Source of the DNA: RZYP01 sp050256135
Lineage (GTDB): Bacteria > Bacillota > Negativicutes > Acidaminococcales > Acidaminococcaceae
Direction: 5' to 3'
Length of the DNA: 16,463 nucleotides
NCBI GenBank assembly: GCA_050256135.1
Contig: JBFWIF010000050.1
Span: forward strand, 1-16,463
Of the stretch, positions 6,505-13,393 are shown piece by piece; position 1 is the stretch's first letter; the number at the start of each line of letters is the position of its first letter. Both the position numbers and the translations under genes were made by a program. The notes beneath the pieces are model-generated. The model was not told the origin of the DNA, made no database searches, and saw nothing but the letters and a program-made list of their open reading frames with translations.

Positions 6505-6897
6505 ATGGCAAAAGTTACTTATGATGCAACCGGTCGCCGCAAAAGTTCTGTTGCACGTGTTCGCCTGGTTCCGGGTGAAGGCAGCATTATCATCAACGAC
6601 CGCGAACTTACTAAATATTTTGGTTTGAAAACTTTGGAACTCATCATTAAACAACCGTTGGAAGCTACTGAAACTGTTGGCAAATATGATGTGCTTGCTA
6701 ATGTTGTCGGAGGTGGTATCTCCGGTCAAGCTGGTGCAATCCGTCATGGTATTGCACGCGCATTGCTCAAAGTTGATGAGGAGTATCGTCCTGCTTTGAA
6801 AAAAGCTGGTCTCTTGACTCGTGACCCACGTGAAAAAGAGCGCCGTAAATACGGTCTCAAGAAAGCACGTAAGGCTTCTCAATTCTCTAAACGTTAA
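6505..6897 (+). CDS. rpsI: 30S ribosomal protein S9
   Basis: S9 (130 aa) sits in the 30S head, and its C-terminal tail contacts P-site tRNA. Family features are the N-terminal YDATGRRKSSVARVRLVPG (about 5-23), NVVGGGISGQAGAIRHGIARAL (about 66-87) and the basic tail KKARKASQFSKR ending in the nearly invariant Ser/Lys/Arg residues. A very strong ribosome binding site, AAAGGAGGAG (6488-6497), precedes the ATG. It is co-transcribed with rplM and followed 12 bases after its stop by a strong terminator. Confidence 0.98.
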   Translation: MAKVTYDATGRRKSSVARVRLVPGEGSIIINDRELTKYFGLKTLELIIKQPLEATETVGKYDVLANVVGGGISGQAGAIRHGIARALLKVDEEYRPALKKAGLLTRDPREKERRKYGLKKARKASQFSKR

Positions 6898-6909
6898 TAT
6901 TTTTGTAAT

Positions 6910-6942
6910 AAAAACCCCGAAAACAATGTTTTCGGGGTTTTT
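6910..6942. terminator. Bidirectional intrinsic terminator between rpsI and ppnP
   Basis: AAAAACCCCGAAAAC (6910-6924) pairs perfectly with GTTTTCGGGGTTTTT (6928-6942) around an AAT loop. The GC core plus flanking A and T runs make it functional on both strands. It can therefore end rplM-rpsI rightward and the convergent ppnP gene leftward. Confidence 0.93.
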
Positions 6943-6955
6943 GTTTTTTGTAATT

Positions 6956-7237
6956 TTATTTGTATAGACATAGATAAGCAGTTTGTTCGGTTACTTTGAC
7001 TTTAAACTTGTGGTTAGGTGGTACGATAAAAGTCTGGGAAGGTAAGTAGGTCTTGAATTCGGTTTCGTCAGGTAGCTGAACGGTAAGGCTGCCACTGACT
7101 ACTGTCATGTATTCAGTGCTGGTTGTGCCGAATTCATATTCACCTACTTCCATAACACCGACCGTTGCTGGGCCGTCTTGGTTTGCAAAGGCTAAGGAGA
7201 CAACCTTACCGCCAAAGTATTCATTTGATTTAAACAT
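6956..7237 (-). CDS. ppnP: Pyrimidine/purine nucleoside phosphorylase PpnP (DUF1255)
   Basis: PpnP is a small single-domain cupin-fold enzyme that splits diverse purine and pyrimidine nucleosides with phosphate, giving the free base and ribose 1-phosphate. The 93-aa product begins MFKSNEYFGGKVVSLAF and contains GVMEVGEYEFGTTSTEYMTVVSG and the C-terminal TAYLCLYK, matching the E. coli protein (94 aa) along its length. I prefer the ATG at 7237 over the upstream in-frame ATG at 7252, because GGGGG lies about 8 bases before it and the product then starts at the conserved SNEYF region. It is monocistronic, convergent with rpsI and divergent from galU. Its presence suggests nucleoside salvage. Confidence 0.93.
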   Translation of the reverse strand: MFKSNEYFGGKVVSLAFANQDGPATVGVMEVGEYEFGTTSTEYMTVVSGSLTVQLPDETEFKTYLPSQTFIVPPNHKFKVKVTEQTAYLCLYK

Positions 7238-7272
7238 TAATAATTCCCCCATTTTAGCAGTTTTTGCTTTAT

Positions 7273-7301
7273 ATTTATCTTTGTTTTACACATTTATGCA
7301 A
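7273..7301 (-). promoter_or_regulatory. Weak candidate promoter for ppnP
   Basis: On the minus strand TTGCAT (7301-7296) and ATAAAT (7278-7273) are separated by 17 bases. The location, about 35 bases upstream of the ppnP start, is suitable. The -10 matches the consensus poorly and the region is AT-rich, so this is tentative. Confidence 0.3.
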
Positions 7302-7427
7302 ACGAGATATGAAACGATTAATTCGTCAAAACTGCAAATATTCCTGCTTGTTTGTAATGAATACATAATAAGATGTATGTGTTTTACCAGAAGATTGTTC
7401 AATTAGTTTTAATTTTCAATGTAACTG

Positions 7428-7436
7428 TGATATAGT
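7428..7436 (+). promoter_or_regulatory. Extended -10 element upstream of galU
   Basis: TGATATAGT (7428-7436) fits an extended -10 (TGn followed by TATAGT, one mismatch to TATAAT). It lies 38 bases before the galU start. No good -35 is visible 17 bases upstream, which is acceptable for extended -10 promoters. An inverted repeat ATACAT/ATGTAT (7361-7378) lies further upstream. Confidence 0.4.
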
Positions 7437-7474
7437 ATTAAATGTAAATTTAATAGACAGAGGGCGTGGATATC

Positions 7475-8353
7475 ATGTACACACGAGTAAGAAAAGCAGT
7501 TATTCCAGCTGCTGGCCTAGGAACTAGATTTTTACCGGCTACTAAGGCACAGCCAAAGGAAATGCTGCCTATAGTAGATAAGCCGACCATCCAGTATATA
7601 ATTGAAGAGGCCATTGTTTCTGGTATAGAAGAATTCCTTATTGTTACAGGCCGCAGTAAGAGATCAATTGAAGACCATTTTGACCGTTCTTTGGAATTAG
7701 AATTGACTTTGGAACATAATCATAAAGATGAACTGTTAAAAATGGTGCAGGAAATTTCGAATATTTCTATTCACTATATCAGACAGAAAGATCCGCTTGG
7801 ACTTGGACACGCAATTTTGTGTGCTAAACATTTTGTCGGCAGTGAACCATTTGCCGTCTTGCTCGGTGATGATGTTGTCGATAGTGATACTCCTTGTTTG
7901 AAACAACTTATAAATGTCTATAATGAAACTGGCTCCAGCATTCTAGGTGTGCAGGAAGTATCGCAAGACAAAGTGTCGAGTTATGGTATTATCGAGCCAA
8001 AGGCCAAAATCGGCGATAGGCTGTGGTCAGTTAAAGATATGGTGGAGAAGCCTGCTATGAGCGAAGCTCCTTCCAGACTTGCTGTTTTAGGACGTTATAT
8101 AATTGTTCCTGAAATATTTGATATTTTGGAGAAAACAAAACCGGGCAGCGGCGGTGAAATTCAGTTAACTGATGCTCTTAAAGACTTAGCGAAGTTGCAA
8201 ACTATTTTAGCGTATAATTTTGAAGGGCGTCGTTATGATGTTGGCGATAAACAAGGTTTTCTGGAAGCAACAGTGGAACAGGCACTTAAGAAGCCGGAAT
8301 TGCGGGATAAGTTTTTAGCATACTTAAAGGATATTGTCGCAAAAGAAGGATAA
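7475..8353 (+). CDS. galU: UTP--glucose-1-phosphate uridylyltransferase
   Basis: GalU makes UDP-glucose from UTP and glucose 1-phosphate, feeding cell envelope glycans, glycolipids and galactose metabolism. The 292-aa product shows the nucleotidyltransferase signature AAGLGTRFLPATKAQPKEML (12-31), with G14-x-G16-T17-R18 and K24. It continues with LGHAILCAKHF and LLGDDVVDS (metal/UTP site), EKPAMSEAPSRLAVLGRYI and PGSGGEIQLTDAL. I chose the ATG at 7475, because GAGGG at 7460-7464 is correctly spaced for it. A GTG at 7466 lies almost on top of that site. The pgi gene follows its stop after 16 bases, so the two are probably co-transcribed. The symbol gtaB is used in Bacillus. Confidence 0.95.
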   Translation: MYTRVRKAVIPAAGLGTRFLPATKAQPKEMLPIVDKPTIQYIIEEAIVSGIEEFLIVTGRSKRSIEDHFDRSLELELTLEHNHKDELLKMVQEISNISIHYIRQKDPLGLGHAILCAKHFVGSEPFAVLLGDDVVDSDTPCLKQLINVYNETGSSILGVQEVSQDKVSSYGIIEPKAKIGDRLWSVKDMVEKPAMSEAPSRLAVLGRYIIVPEIFDILEKTKPGSGGEIQLTDALKDLAKLQTILAYNFEGRRYDVGDKQGFLEATVEQALKKPELRDKFLAYLKDIVAKEG

Positions 8354-8369
8354 GTTTGGCGGTGAAAAG

Positions 8370-9827
8370 ATGGATTTAAACGGAAAACTGAAGCTGGATT
8401 CTGGTTTTTGCTTTGATTATTCGAACATGCTTGGTGAGAAGCTAATCAAAGCAGACGACATTCTTTCTGTCCAGAATAAAATTAAACTGGCAGTTGAGGG
8501 ACTTGCAAAGATACGCAGCAATGGTGTGTCTGAAGGACATTTATCTAAAAATGGCACTCCCGAGCCAGTCTATTTTACAAGACTGCCGATGATTGCGGCA
8601 GGTAATCCCAATACACCTGAATCCATTGAGAAACTAAAAACTTACAGTAAACGAATATGGGATACTAAGGAAGCAGTAATTTTTTTTGGTATAGGTGGCT
8701 CCTATTTAGGCAACAAGGTTTTGTTTGACATACATGCCGGTTCTTTCTGGAATCAAAAAAAAGCTCTCGAAAGACGAGGGTTTCCTAAGGTGTTTTTCAG
8801 CGGCAATAATCTGGATGCAGATCAGTATGCTGCAATGCTTGCCGAAATAGTGCGTCAGGCGCAGTACAAACGTTTGGCTGGACAAGGTAAAACAAGGATT
8901 ATGCTTATACCGATAACAAAATCGGGAACTACGCTCGAAACGATTGCTGCTTTTGTTTACTTTTATGAACAGCTTAAGAAAGAAAAAGAGCTTTTCGAAG
9001 TTGATGTAACTGTGGTGACTGATCTTGATGGCGAAGCAGCTACCAGCCCACTATGCCAACTGGCTACGGAGAATACCTGGCAGACTTTCGATATCAAGGA
9101 AGGCGTAGGCGGCCGTTTTTGTGTTTTGAGCAATCCTGGTCTTATTACGGCGGCAGTTGTAGGCATTGATATTGAGGAGCTGCTGGCAGGAGCACGTGAT
9201 ATGGAATTGGCGTGCCGGGAAGAAGATCCAGCCAAGAATCCGGCGCTGCTTAATGCAGTTTTAAAATATTTGGCGGCAGAACGCTATGGCTGCGATATTG
9301 AAGTTTTAATGCCTTATTCCATGAGGTTAAAGTCACTTGGCGAGTGGTATGTGCAGCTTCTGGCGGAATCACTAGGCAAACGCTGCAATCGGATGGGAGA
9401 GCAGATTAACTATGGCAGGACACCTATTGCTGCTGTTGGTACTACTGATATGCATGCGCAGACGCAACAGCATCAGGATGGACGCCGAAACAAAGTTATC
9501 CAGTTTGTAGAAATCATTGAGAAAACTTGCGATGTACAGTTGGGTAATCCTTTCGGCGATATGGAGTTTTTTGCCAAATATAATGGTATGTGCGTTGACG
9601 ACGCGCTGCAAATAGCCCTATCTGCTAATGCACAGGCGCTGAACGAGGATTTGCGTTTCAATGCTAATTATCAGCTGCCTAAATTAACTACCTATTACGT
9701 GGGGCAATTGTTGTATTTTCTGATGCTCAGTGTTGCCTATGAGGGTGAGCTTGCCGATGTCGATGCTTACGACCAGCCTGGCGTTGAAGCATATAAGAAA
9801 ATCATGAAAGAAAAACTTGGCAGATAA
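8370..9827 (+). CDS. pgi: Glucose-6-phosphate isomerase
   Basis: PGI interconverts glucose 6-phosphate and fructose 6-phosphate. In the 485-aa product I see GIGGSYLG (108-115), the SIS phosphate-binding loop ITKSGTTLETI (182-192), GVGGRFCVLS (245-254), QLLAESLGK with catalytic E333 (329-337), TTDMHAQTQQ with H362 (358-367), and the C-terminal DQPGVEAYKK containing the conserved lysine (about 468-477). In the usual GGRF[ST] signature the last position is Cys251, a mild deviation. The ATG at 8370 is preferred over an upstream in-frame TTG at 8334 inside galU, because GGCGGTGA precedes it. With galU it links glycolysis to UDP-sugar supply. It ends before a convergent cell-wall gene. Confidence 0.94.
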   Translation: MDLNGKLKLDSGFCFDYSNMLGEKLIKADDILSVQNKIKLAVEGLAKIRSNGVSEGHLSKNGTPEPVYFTRLPMIAAGNPNTPESIEKLKTYSKRIWDTKEAVIFFGIGGSYLGNKVLFDIHAGSFWNQKKALERRGFPKVFFSGNNLDADQYAAMLAEIVRQAQYKRLAGQGKTRIMLIPITKSGTTLETIAAFVYFYEQLKKEKELFEVDVTVVTDLDGEAATSPLCQLATENTWQTFDIKEGVGGRFCVLSNPGLITAAVVGIDIEELLAGARDMELACREEDPAKNPALLNAVLKYLAAERYGCDIEVLMPYSMRLKSLGEWYVQLLAESLGKRCNRMGEQINYGRTPIAAVGTTDMHAQTQQHQDGRRNKVIQFVEIIEKTCDVQLGNPFGDMEFFAKYNGMCVDDALQIALSANAQALNEDLRFNANYQLPKLTTYYVGQLLYFLMLSVAYEGELADVDAYDQPGVEAYKKIMKEKLGR

Positions 9828-9840
9828 CAAGAGATAAAAT

Positions 9841-9876
9841 ACAAAGGCCTTACAGCTACTGCTGTAAGGCCTTTGT
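9841..9876. terminator. Hairpin terminator between convergent pgi and GT51 genes
   Basis: ACAAAGGCCTTACAGC (9841-9856) pairs perfectly with GCTGTAAGGCCTTTGT (9861-9876) around a TACT loop. This 16-bp stem lies in the 59-base gap between convergent genes. The T tract is short on the plus strand (CTTTGT) and slightly better on the minus strand (TTTGTATTTTAT). It probably serves both directions. Confidence 0.8.
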
Positions 9877-9886
9877 GCATGTCTAA

Positions 9887-10699
9887 TCATTTTTCGCGCA
9901 GGACGATTGGCTCGTTGCTGGTGTTTGTAGCAAGTGTGCCTGTAATCATACCGCGTTTTGCCATAGTTTTTAAAACCAGATTACGGCGACTTTTGCAGTC
10001 TTCCGGATTTTGATAAGGATTCAAAGCAGAGGGGGCATTGAGCAAACCAGCAAGGGTGGCCGACTCTGCCAGTGTAAGTTCTTCAGGAGTTTTGGCAAAG
10101 TAGACATTTGCAGCCTGCGTGACACCGTAAGCACCAGCACCAAAATAAGCGCTGTTTAGATACATTTCTAAAATATCGTCCTTGGAATAGCTGGCTTCGG
10201 AAATTAAAGCCAAAAAAATTTCCAGAGTTTTGCGTTCTACACTTTGTGTTGAAGAAAGCAGAGTATTTTTCACAAGCTGTTGGGTAATTGTGCTGCCACC
10301 TTGTACTATTTCATCGGCTTGAATATTAGCAAGAAGTGCACGGAATATTCCATCAATGTCAACGCCGCTATGTTCATAAAAACGATGGTCTTCAATTGCT
10401 ACCACTGCCTGCAGCAATGTTGGTGGTATTTTTGCAATTTCTATCCAGTAATCTTTAGTCACTTTTTCTTGTACAGCTTGTTTGATATGGGCAGCTTGCC
10501 AAACCATATACAAAGGTTTTGGCCAGGATGAAGGTGCAGGCAGTAGAGAAAGCGGTGAAAACTCAGATTTTTTTACTGTGGTCTCGACAGAAGTAGTAAC
10601 TGATTTCAAATCAGGCTTATATTGAGGACCGATATTTTTAGGAAAAGGAAAGAATAAGAAGATAAGAAGAAAGATTAATATGAAACCAATTTTTTTCAT
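9887..10699 (-). CDS. Monofunctional peptidoglycan glycosyltransferase (GT51 family)
   Basis: The 270-aa product polymerises lipid II into glycan strands at the outer face of the membrane. An N-terminal signal anchor (about 4-19, very hydrophobic after MKK) precedes a Ser/Thr/Pro-rich tether. The GT51 domain (about 80-250) carries all main motifs: AIEDHRFYEHSGVD with catalytic E103, QGGSTITQQLVKN (133-145), RKTLE with the second glutamate E160, ILEMYLNSAYFGAGAYGV, and AESATLAGLLNAPSALNP. The protein ends right after this domain, so there is no transpeptidase; it resembles MtgA/SgtB-type enzymes or the GT half of a class A penicillin-binding protein. GGAGG (10709-10713) supports the ATG. It is a single gene on the minus strand, convergent with pgi. 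Confidence 0.9.
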   Translation of the reverse strand: MKKIGFILIFLLIFLFFPFPKNIGPQYKPDLKSVTTSVETTVKKSEFSPLSLLPAPSSWPKPLYMVWQAAHIKQAVQEKVTKDYWIEIAKIPPTLLQAVVAIEDHRFYEHSGVDIDGIFRALLANIQADEIVQGGSTITQQLVKNTLLSSTQSVERKTLEIFLALISEASYSKDDILEMYLNSAYFGAGAYGVTQAANVYFAKTPEELTLAESATLAGLLNAPSALNPYQNPEDCKSRRNLVLKTMAKRGMITGTLATNTSNEPIVLREK

Positions 10700-10866
10700 T
10701 GGCTGAAACCTCCGGATAATAATAAACTCTCTATTAATAATTTTAACCGAAATGAATATTAAAGGCTAGCAGAAAATGCTAGAAGCAGGGCTTAAAATCA
10801 TAATGTTGCAAGGAAAAAAGTTTTGATTATTGTAATTAATAGTAGTAAAATTATATTTATACAATA

Positions 10867-10950
10867 GGGGAGTGTTTCCTGTTGTACACACATGTAAGAA
10901 AGGTTTTTACGGTTAAAGCAAAGAAAAATACCTGCATAAATAATGTATAA
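10867..10950 (+). pseudogene. Possible decayed copy of the galU translation start, or a leader mini-ORF
   Basis: GGGGAG (10867-10872) precedes a TTG at 10882 by 9 bases and opens a 22-codon frame ending at TAA 10948-10950. The product begins MYTHVRKV, against MYTRVRKA for GalU. From the second base of the start codon, 17 of the first 19 bases match galU, with the two differences adjacent. Beyond this the similarity fades, although TTTTTAC and a later KA/K segment could align after a roughly 30-base deletion. It could be a galU remnant, a short leader peptide, or coincidence. No strong promoter is visible before it. Confidence 0.25.
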
Positions 10951-11028
10951 AAATAAATGGTTTTGAATAAAAACATATGCACATAAGCAGATAGACATGC
11001 TGTTTATCGGCCTTTACTTATTGGCAGC

Positions 11029-11047
11029 GTATTTTTCATAAAAATAC
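11029..11047. repeat. Inverted repeat directly upstream of the argC -35 box
   Basis: GTATTTTT (11029-11036) and AAAAATAC (11040-11047) are perfectly complementary around CAT. The repeat directly abuts the -35 box and the ARG-box candidate. The AT-rich 19-base dyad resembles an operator, possibly a second, more diverged ArgR-type site, since multiple ARG boxes are common at arg promoters. Confidence 0.4.
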
Positions 11048-11064
11048 TTGCAAAAAAATTCATG
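11047..11064. promoter_or_regulatory. Candidate ARG box (ArgR/AhrC operator)
   Basis: The core TGCAAAAAAATTCA (11049-11062) matches the established ARG-box core TGAATNNNNATTCA at 8 of its 10 defined positions. The 18-base site matches the Bacillus-type box CATGAATAAAAATTCAAG at 14 of 18. It covers the -35 element and the first part of the spacer of the argC promoter, so a bound arginine repressor would block RNA polymerase. Confidence 0.55.
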
Positions 11065-11077
11065 TTAGTTGTATAAT
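11048..11077 (+). promoter_or_regulatory. Promoter of the argCJBDF operon
   Basis: TTGCAA (11048-11053) and a perfect TATAAT (11072-11077) are separated by 18 bases. Transcription would start near 11084, only about 20 bases before the argC start at 11105, leaving room for the ribosome binding site alone. Regulation is therefore expected at the DNA level rather than by a leader. Confidence 0.8.
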
Positions 11078-11104
11078 AATAAACATGTAAAGAGGAGGAT
11101 GGAT

Positions 11105-12139
11105 ATGAGGGCTAGCGTTATTGGAGCAACAGGGTACGCCGGCATTGAACTTTTGAGGTTGCTTGATGGTCACCCAGAGGTGGAATTGGGAGTTATTACC
11201 TCAGAAAGCAGTACAGGAGAGAATATTGCGGCGATGTATCCGCATTTAGCAAAACGGATTAGTCGTGAACTAGCTAGTATGAAAGAGATTGAGCAGATTG
11301 CCGCTGACAGTGATGTAATTTTTATTGCACTGCCGCATGGGCATGCCATGAAAATTGGTTCCCAGCTGCGTAACAGTAAGGTACGTATCATTGATTTAGG
11401 CGGAGATTATAGATTCAGAGACCACAAGACTTTTGAAGAGTGGTACAAATTGAAACATGAAGACCCAACAGCTAAAGCTGTTTATGGTCTTACCGAGTTG
11501 TATAGAGAAGAAGTTAAGGATGCAGTGATTCTCGCTAATCCAGGCTGCTATACGACTTGTAGTATTTTGGCTTTGGTTCCTTTATTCAAGGCAGGCCTGA
11601 TTGAGACAAAAGGTGTCATCGTTGATGCAAAGTCTGGAACTACTGGCGCAGGCCGCAGCTTGAAGGTAGGCAGCCTTTATTGCTCTGTTAACGAGAATTT
11701 TCATGCTTACGGTGTTGCCAGCCATCGGCATACGCCGGAAATTGAGCAAGCATATTCGTATTTTGCCGGTGAAGAAGTTATAATTCAGTTTACACCGCAT
11801 CTGCTGCCGGTCGACAGAGGTATTCTTTCAACTTGCTATGCTAGCCTGAAGCAGGGTGTGACAGACGCTCAGGTGGACAAGGCATATAATGAACTTTACG
11901 GTGAAGAATTTTTCATACGCGTGCTTGGTAAAGGCGCTTGTCCGGAAATAAAAAATGTCAGAGCCTCCAATTATGTTGATATAGGTTGGGAAATTGACAG
12001 GCGGACCGGTCATATTATTGCTATGTCAGTTATTGACAATTTAGTCAAAGGCGCAGCTGGACAAGCTGTACAAAATATGAATGTAATGTTTGGCATAGAA
12101 GAAACAACAGGTTTAAGGCAGCTGCCGATATATCCTTAA
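11105..12139 (+). CDS. argC: N-acetyl-gamma-glutamyl-phosphate reductase
   Basis: ArgC reduces N-acetylglutamyl 5-phosphate to the semialdehyde with NADPH, the third step of ornithine synthesis. The 344-aa product has the N-terminal NADP-binding loop GATGYAG (7-13) and the active-site cysteine C148 in ANPGCYTT (144-151), followed by the SGTTGAGR segment and HRHTPEIEQ. Length is typical. I chose the ATG at 11105, because GGAGG (11094-11098) lies 6 bases before it. The ATG at 11099 is too close to that site, and the open frame upstream (TTG at 11069) overlaps the promoter. It is the first gene of argCJBDF, and argJ follows after 13 bases. Confidence 0.96.
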   Translation: MRASVIGATGYAGIELLRLLDGHPEVELGVITSESSTGENIAAMYPHLAKRISRELASMKEIEQIAADSDVIFIALPHGHAMKIGSQLRNSKVRIIDLGGDYRFRDHKTFEEWYKLKHEDPTAKAVYGLTELYREEVKDAVILANPGCYTTCSILALVPLFKAGLIETKGVIVDAKSGTTGAGRSLKVGSLYCSVNENFHAYGVASHRHTPEIEQAYSYFAGEEVIIQFTPHLLPVDRGILSTCYASLKQGVTDAQVDKAYNELYGEEFFIRVLGKGACPEIKNVRASNYVDIGWEIDRRTGHIIAMSVIDNLVKGAAGQAVQNMNVMFGIEETTGLRQLPIYP

Positions 12140-12152
12140 GGAGGCATATTAA

Positions 12153-13361
12153 ATGATAAAAGAAATAGACGGTTGGTTAACGGCTCCTCAGGGATTCATT
12201 GCTGCCGGCGTGAAAGCGGGTATAAAAGCCAGCGGCAAAGAAGATGTTGCGGTTATTATGAGTACGGTTCCGGCCGCAGCAGGCGCTGTGTTTACACAAA
12301 ACAAAATGTGTGCAGCACCTGTCATTGTCAGCCGTGAAGCTGCTAAACAACCATATGCGCAGGCTATAGTAGTCAACTCAGGATGTGCCAACGCTTGTAC
12401 AGGTGAAAAGGGTTTAGCAGATGCCAGAGAGATGGTTTCTTTTGCAGCAGGTCTTCTGGATATTGACGAAAAAGGTGTTTATGTCTGTTCTACAGGTGTT
12501 ATTGGTCATTTTCTACCTATGGATAGGGTTAGAACCGGTATCGCTGATGCCGTTGATAAAATGGATGAGAATGAGGGTGAAAGTGCTGCTCTCGCTATCC
12601 AGACAACTGATACGTTTGTCAAAAAGATTGCCTATGAATTTGAGCTGGGCGGCAGGAAGACGAGAATTGCCGGCATTGCCAAAGGTGCGGGGATGATTCA
12701 TCCTAACATGGCTACCATGCTGACTTTCATAACGACTGATGCGGCTATAGCTCCTGATGTTCTGAAAAGAACCGTTAAAGCTGTTGCTGATAAGTCTTTC
12801 AACATGGTTGTTGTTGATGGTGATACCAGCACTAACGATAGTATGATAGTGCTTGCTAATGGTTTAGCGGAAAATGAAATTATTTTTTCAGAAGAACACC
12901 CTGATTATCCGGTCTTTTTTGAGGCTTTCCTGCGTGCAGCGCAAGATTTGGCAAAGATGATTGCCCACGACGGTGAAGGCGCAACTAAGTTTCTCGAAGT
13001 AAACGTTATTGGAGCTGTTTCTTTCGAGGATGCGAAATTGGCTGCTATGGCCATTGCCAAGTCGCCCCTGGTTAAAACCGCTTTCTTCGGTGAAGATCCG
13101 AACTGGGGACGCATTGTCTGTGCTGCTGGCTATTCAGGTGCAGCGATGAAGGCAGATCAGGTGACATTGAGCATCGGTGGTGTACGTTTAGTTAAAAATG
13201 GTCTTAATGTAGGTGTTCCGTTGGAAGAATTGACTTCCATTATGGCCGAACATGATATCAGTATTACGGTTGATTTGGCTGCAGGTAAAGAAAAAGCAAC
13301 TGTGTGGACTTGCGATTTTAGTTATGAATACGTAAAAATTAACGGAGAATATCATACATAG
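12153..13361 (+). CDS. argJ: Glutamate N-acetyltransferase / amino-acid N-acetyltransferase ArgJ
   Basis: ArgJ transfers the acetyl group from N-acetylornithine to glutamate; bifunctional forms also use acetyl-CoA to start the pathway. The 402-aa precursor cleaves itself in KGAGMIHPNMATMLTF, between A187 and T188, and T188 becomes the N-terminal nucleophile of the beta chain. Other family segments are NSGCANACTG (75-84), VCSTGVIG (111-118), VVDGDTSTND and FFGEDPNWGRIVCAAGYSG. The AAGGAGG ribosome binding site lies just after the argC stop. No argA or argE is in the window, consistent with a cyclic pathway. Whether it is mono- or bifunctional cannot be read from sequence by eye. Confidence 0.96.
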   Translation: MIKEIDGWLTAPQGFIAAGVKAGIKASGKEDVAVIMSTVPAAAGAVFTQNKMCAAPVIVSREAAKQPYAQAIVVNSGCANACTGEKGLADAREMVSFAAGLLDIDEKGVYVCSTGVIGHFLPMDRVRTGIADAVDKMDENEGESAALAIQTTDTFVKKIAYEFELGGRKTRIAGIAKGAGMIHPNMATMLTFITTDAAIAPDVLKRTVKAVADKSFNMVVVDGDTSTNDSMIVLANGLAENEIIFSEEHPDYPVFFEAFLRAAQDLAKMIAHDGEGATKFLEVNVIGAVSFEDAKLAAMAIAKSPLVKTAFFGEDPNWGRIVCAAGYSGAAMKADQVTLSIGGVRLVKNGLNVGVPLEELTSIMAEHDISITVDLAAGKEKATVWTCDFSYEYVKINGEYHT

Positions 13362-13393
13362 ATAACAAAATATATGATAAAGGGGTATGTGCT

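Larger units (their letters stand above)
10700..11104. other. 405-bp AT-rich intergenic region between divergent GT51 gene and argC
   Basis: I see no convincing full gene here. From left to right it holds: the GT51 ribosome binding site; a CTAGCA/TGCTAG hairpin (10766-10782) without a T run; a short TTG-initiated frame resembling the galU start (10882-10950); an 8-bp stem ATAAGCAG/CTGTTTAT (10983-11007); a GTATTTTT/AAAAATAC inverted repeat (11029-11047); and the argC promoter with an ARG-box candidate. No clear promoter for the GT51 gene was found. The length and the remnant suggest gene loss at this divergent junction; that is inference. Confidence 0.6.

Noticed and set aside
6049..6882. Long minus-strand open frame (277 codons) antisense to rplM and rpsI
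   Set aside because: It lies wholly opposite two certain ribosomal protein genes, has no recognisable domain and is a by-product of their biased codon use.
8334..8369. Extended pgi start at TTG 8334 overlapping galU
   Set aside because: The added residues are not typical of PGI, and the ATG at 8370 has a better-placed ribosome binding site.
10766..10782. CTAGCA/TGCTAG hairpin as a terminator
   Set aside because: The stem is only 6 bp with no T run on either strand, and no gene ends there.
10798..10998. Minus-strand 66-codon hydrophobic frame between the GT51 gene and argC
   Set aside because: There is no ribosome binding site before its ATG, the hydrophobicity follows from AT-rich DNA, and it overlaps the galU-like stretch. 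No family resemblance was seen.
11069..11104. Extended argC start at TTG 11069
   Set aside because: It would place the start codon inside the -10 region of the argC promoter. The ATG at 11105 has an ideal ribosome binding site and gives the standard N-terminus.
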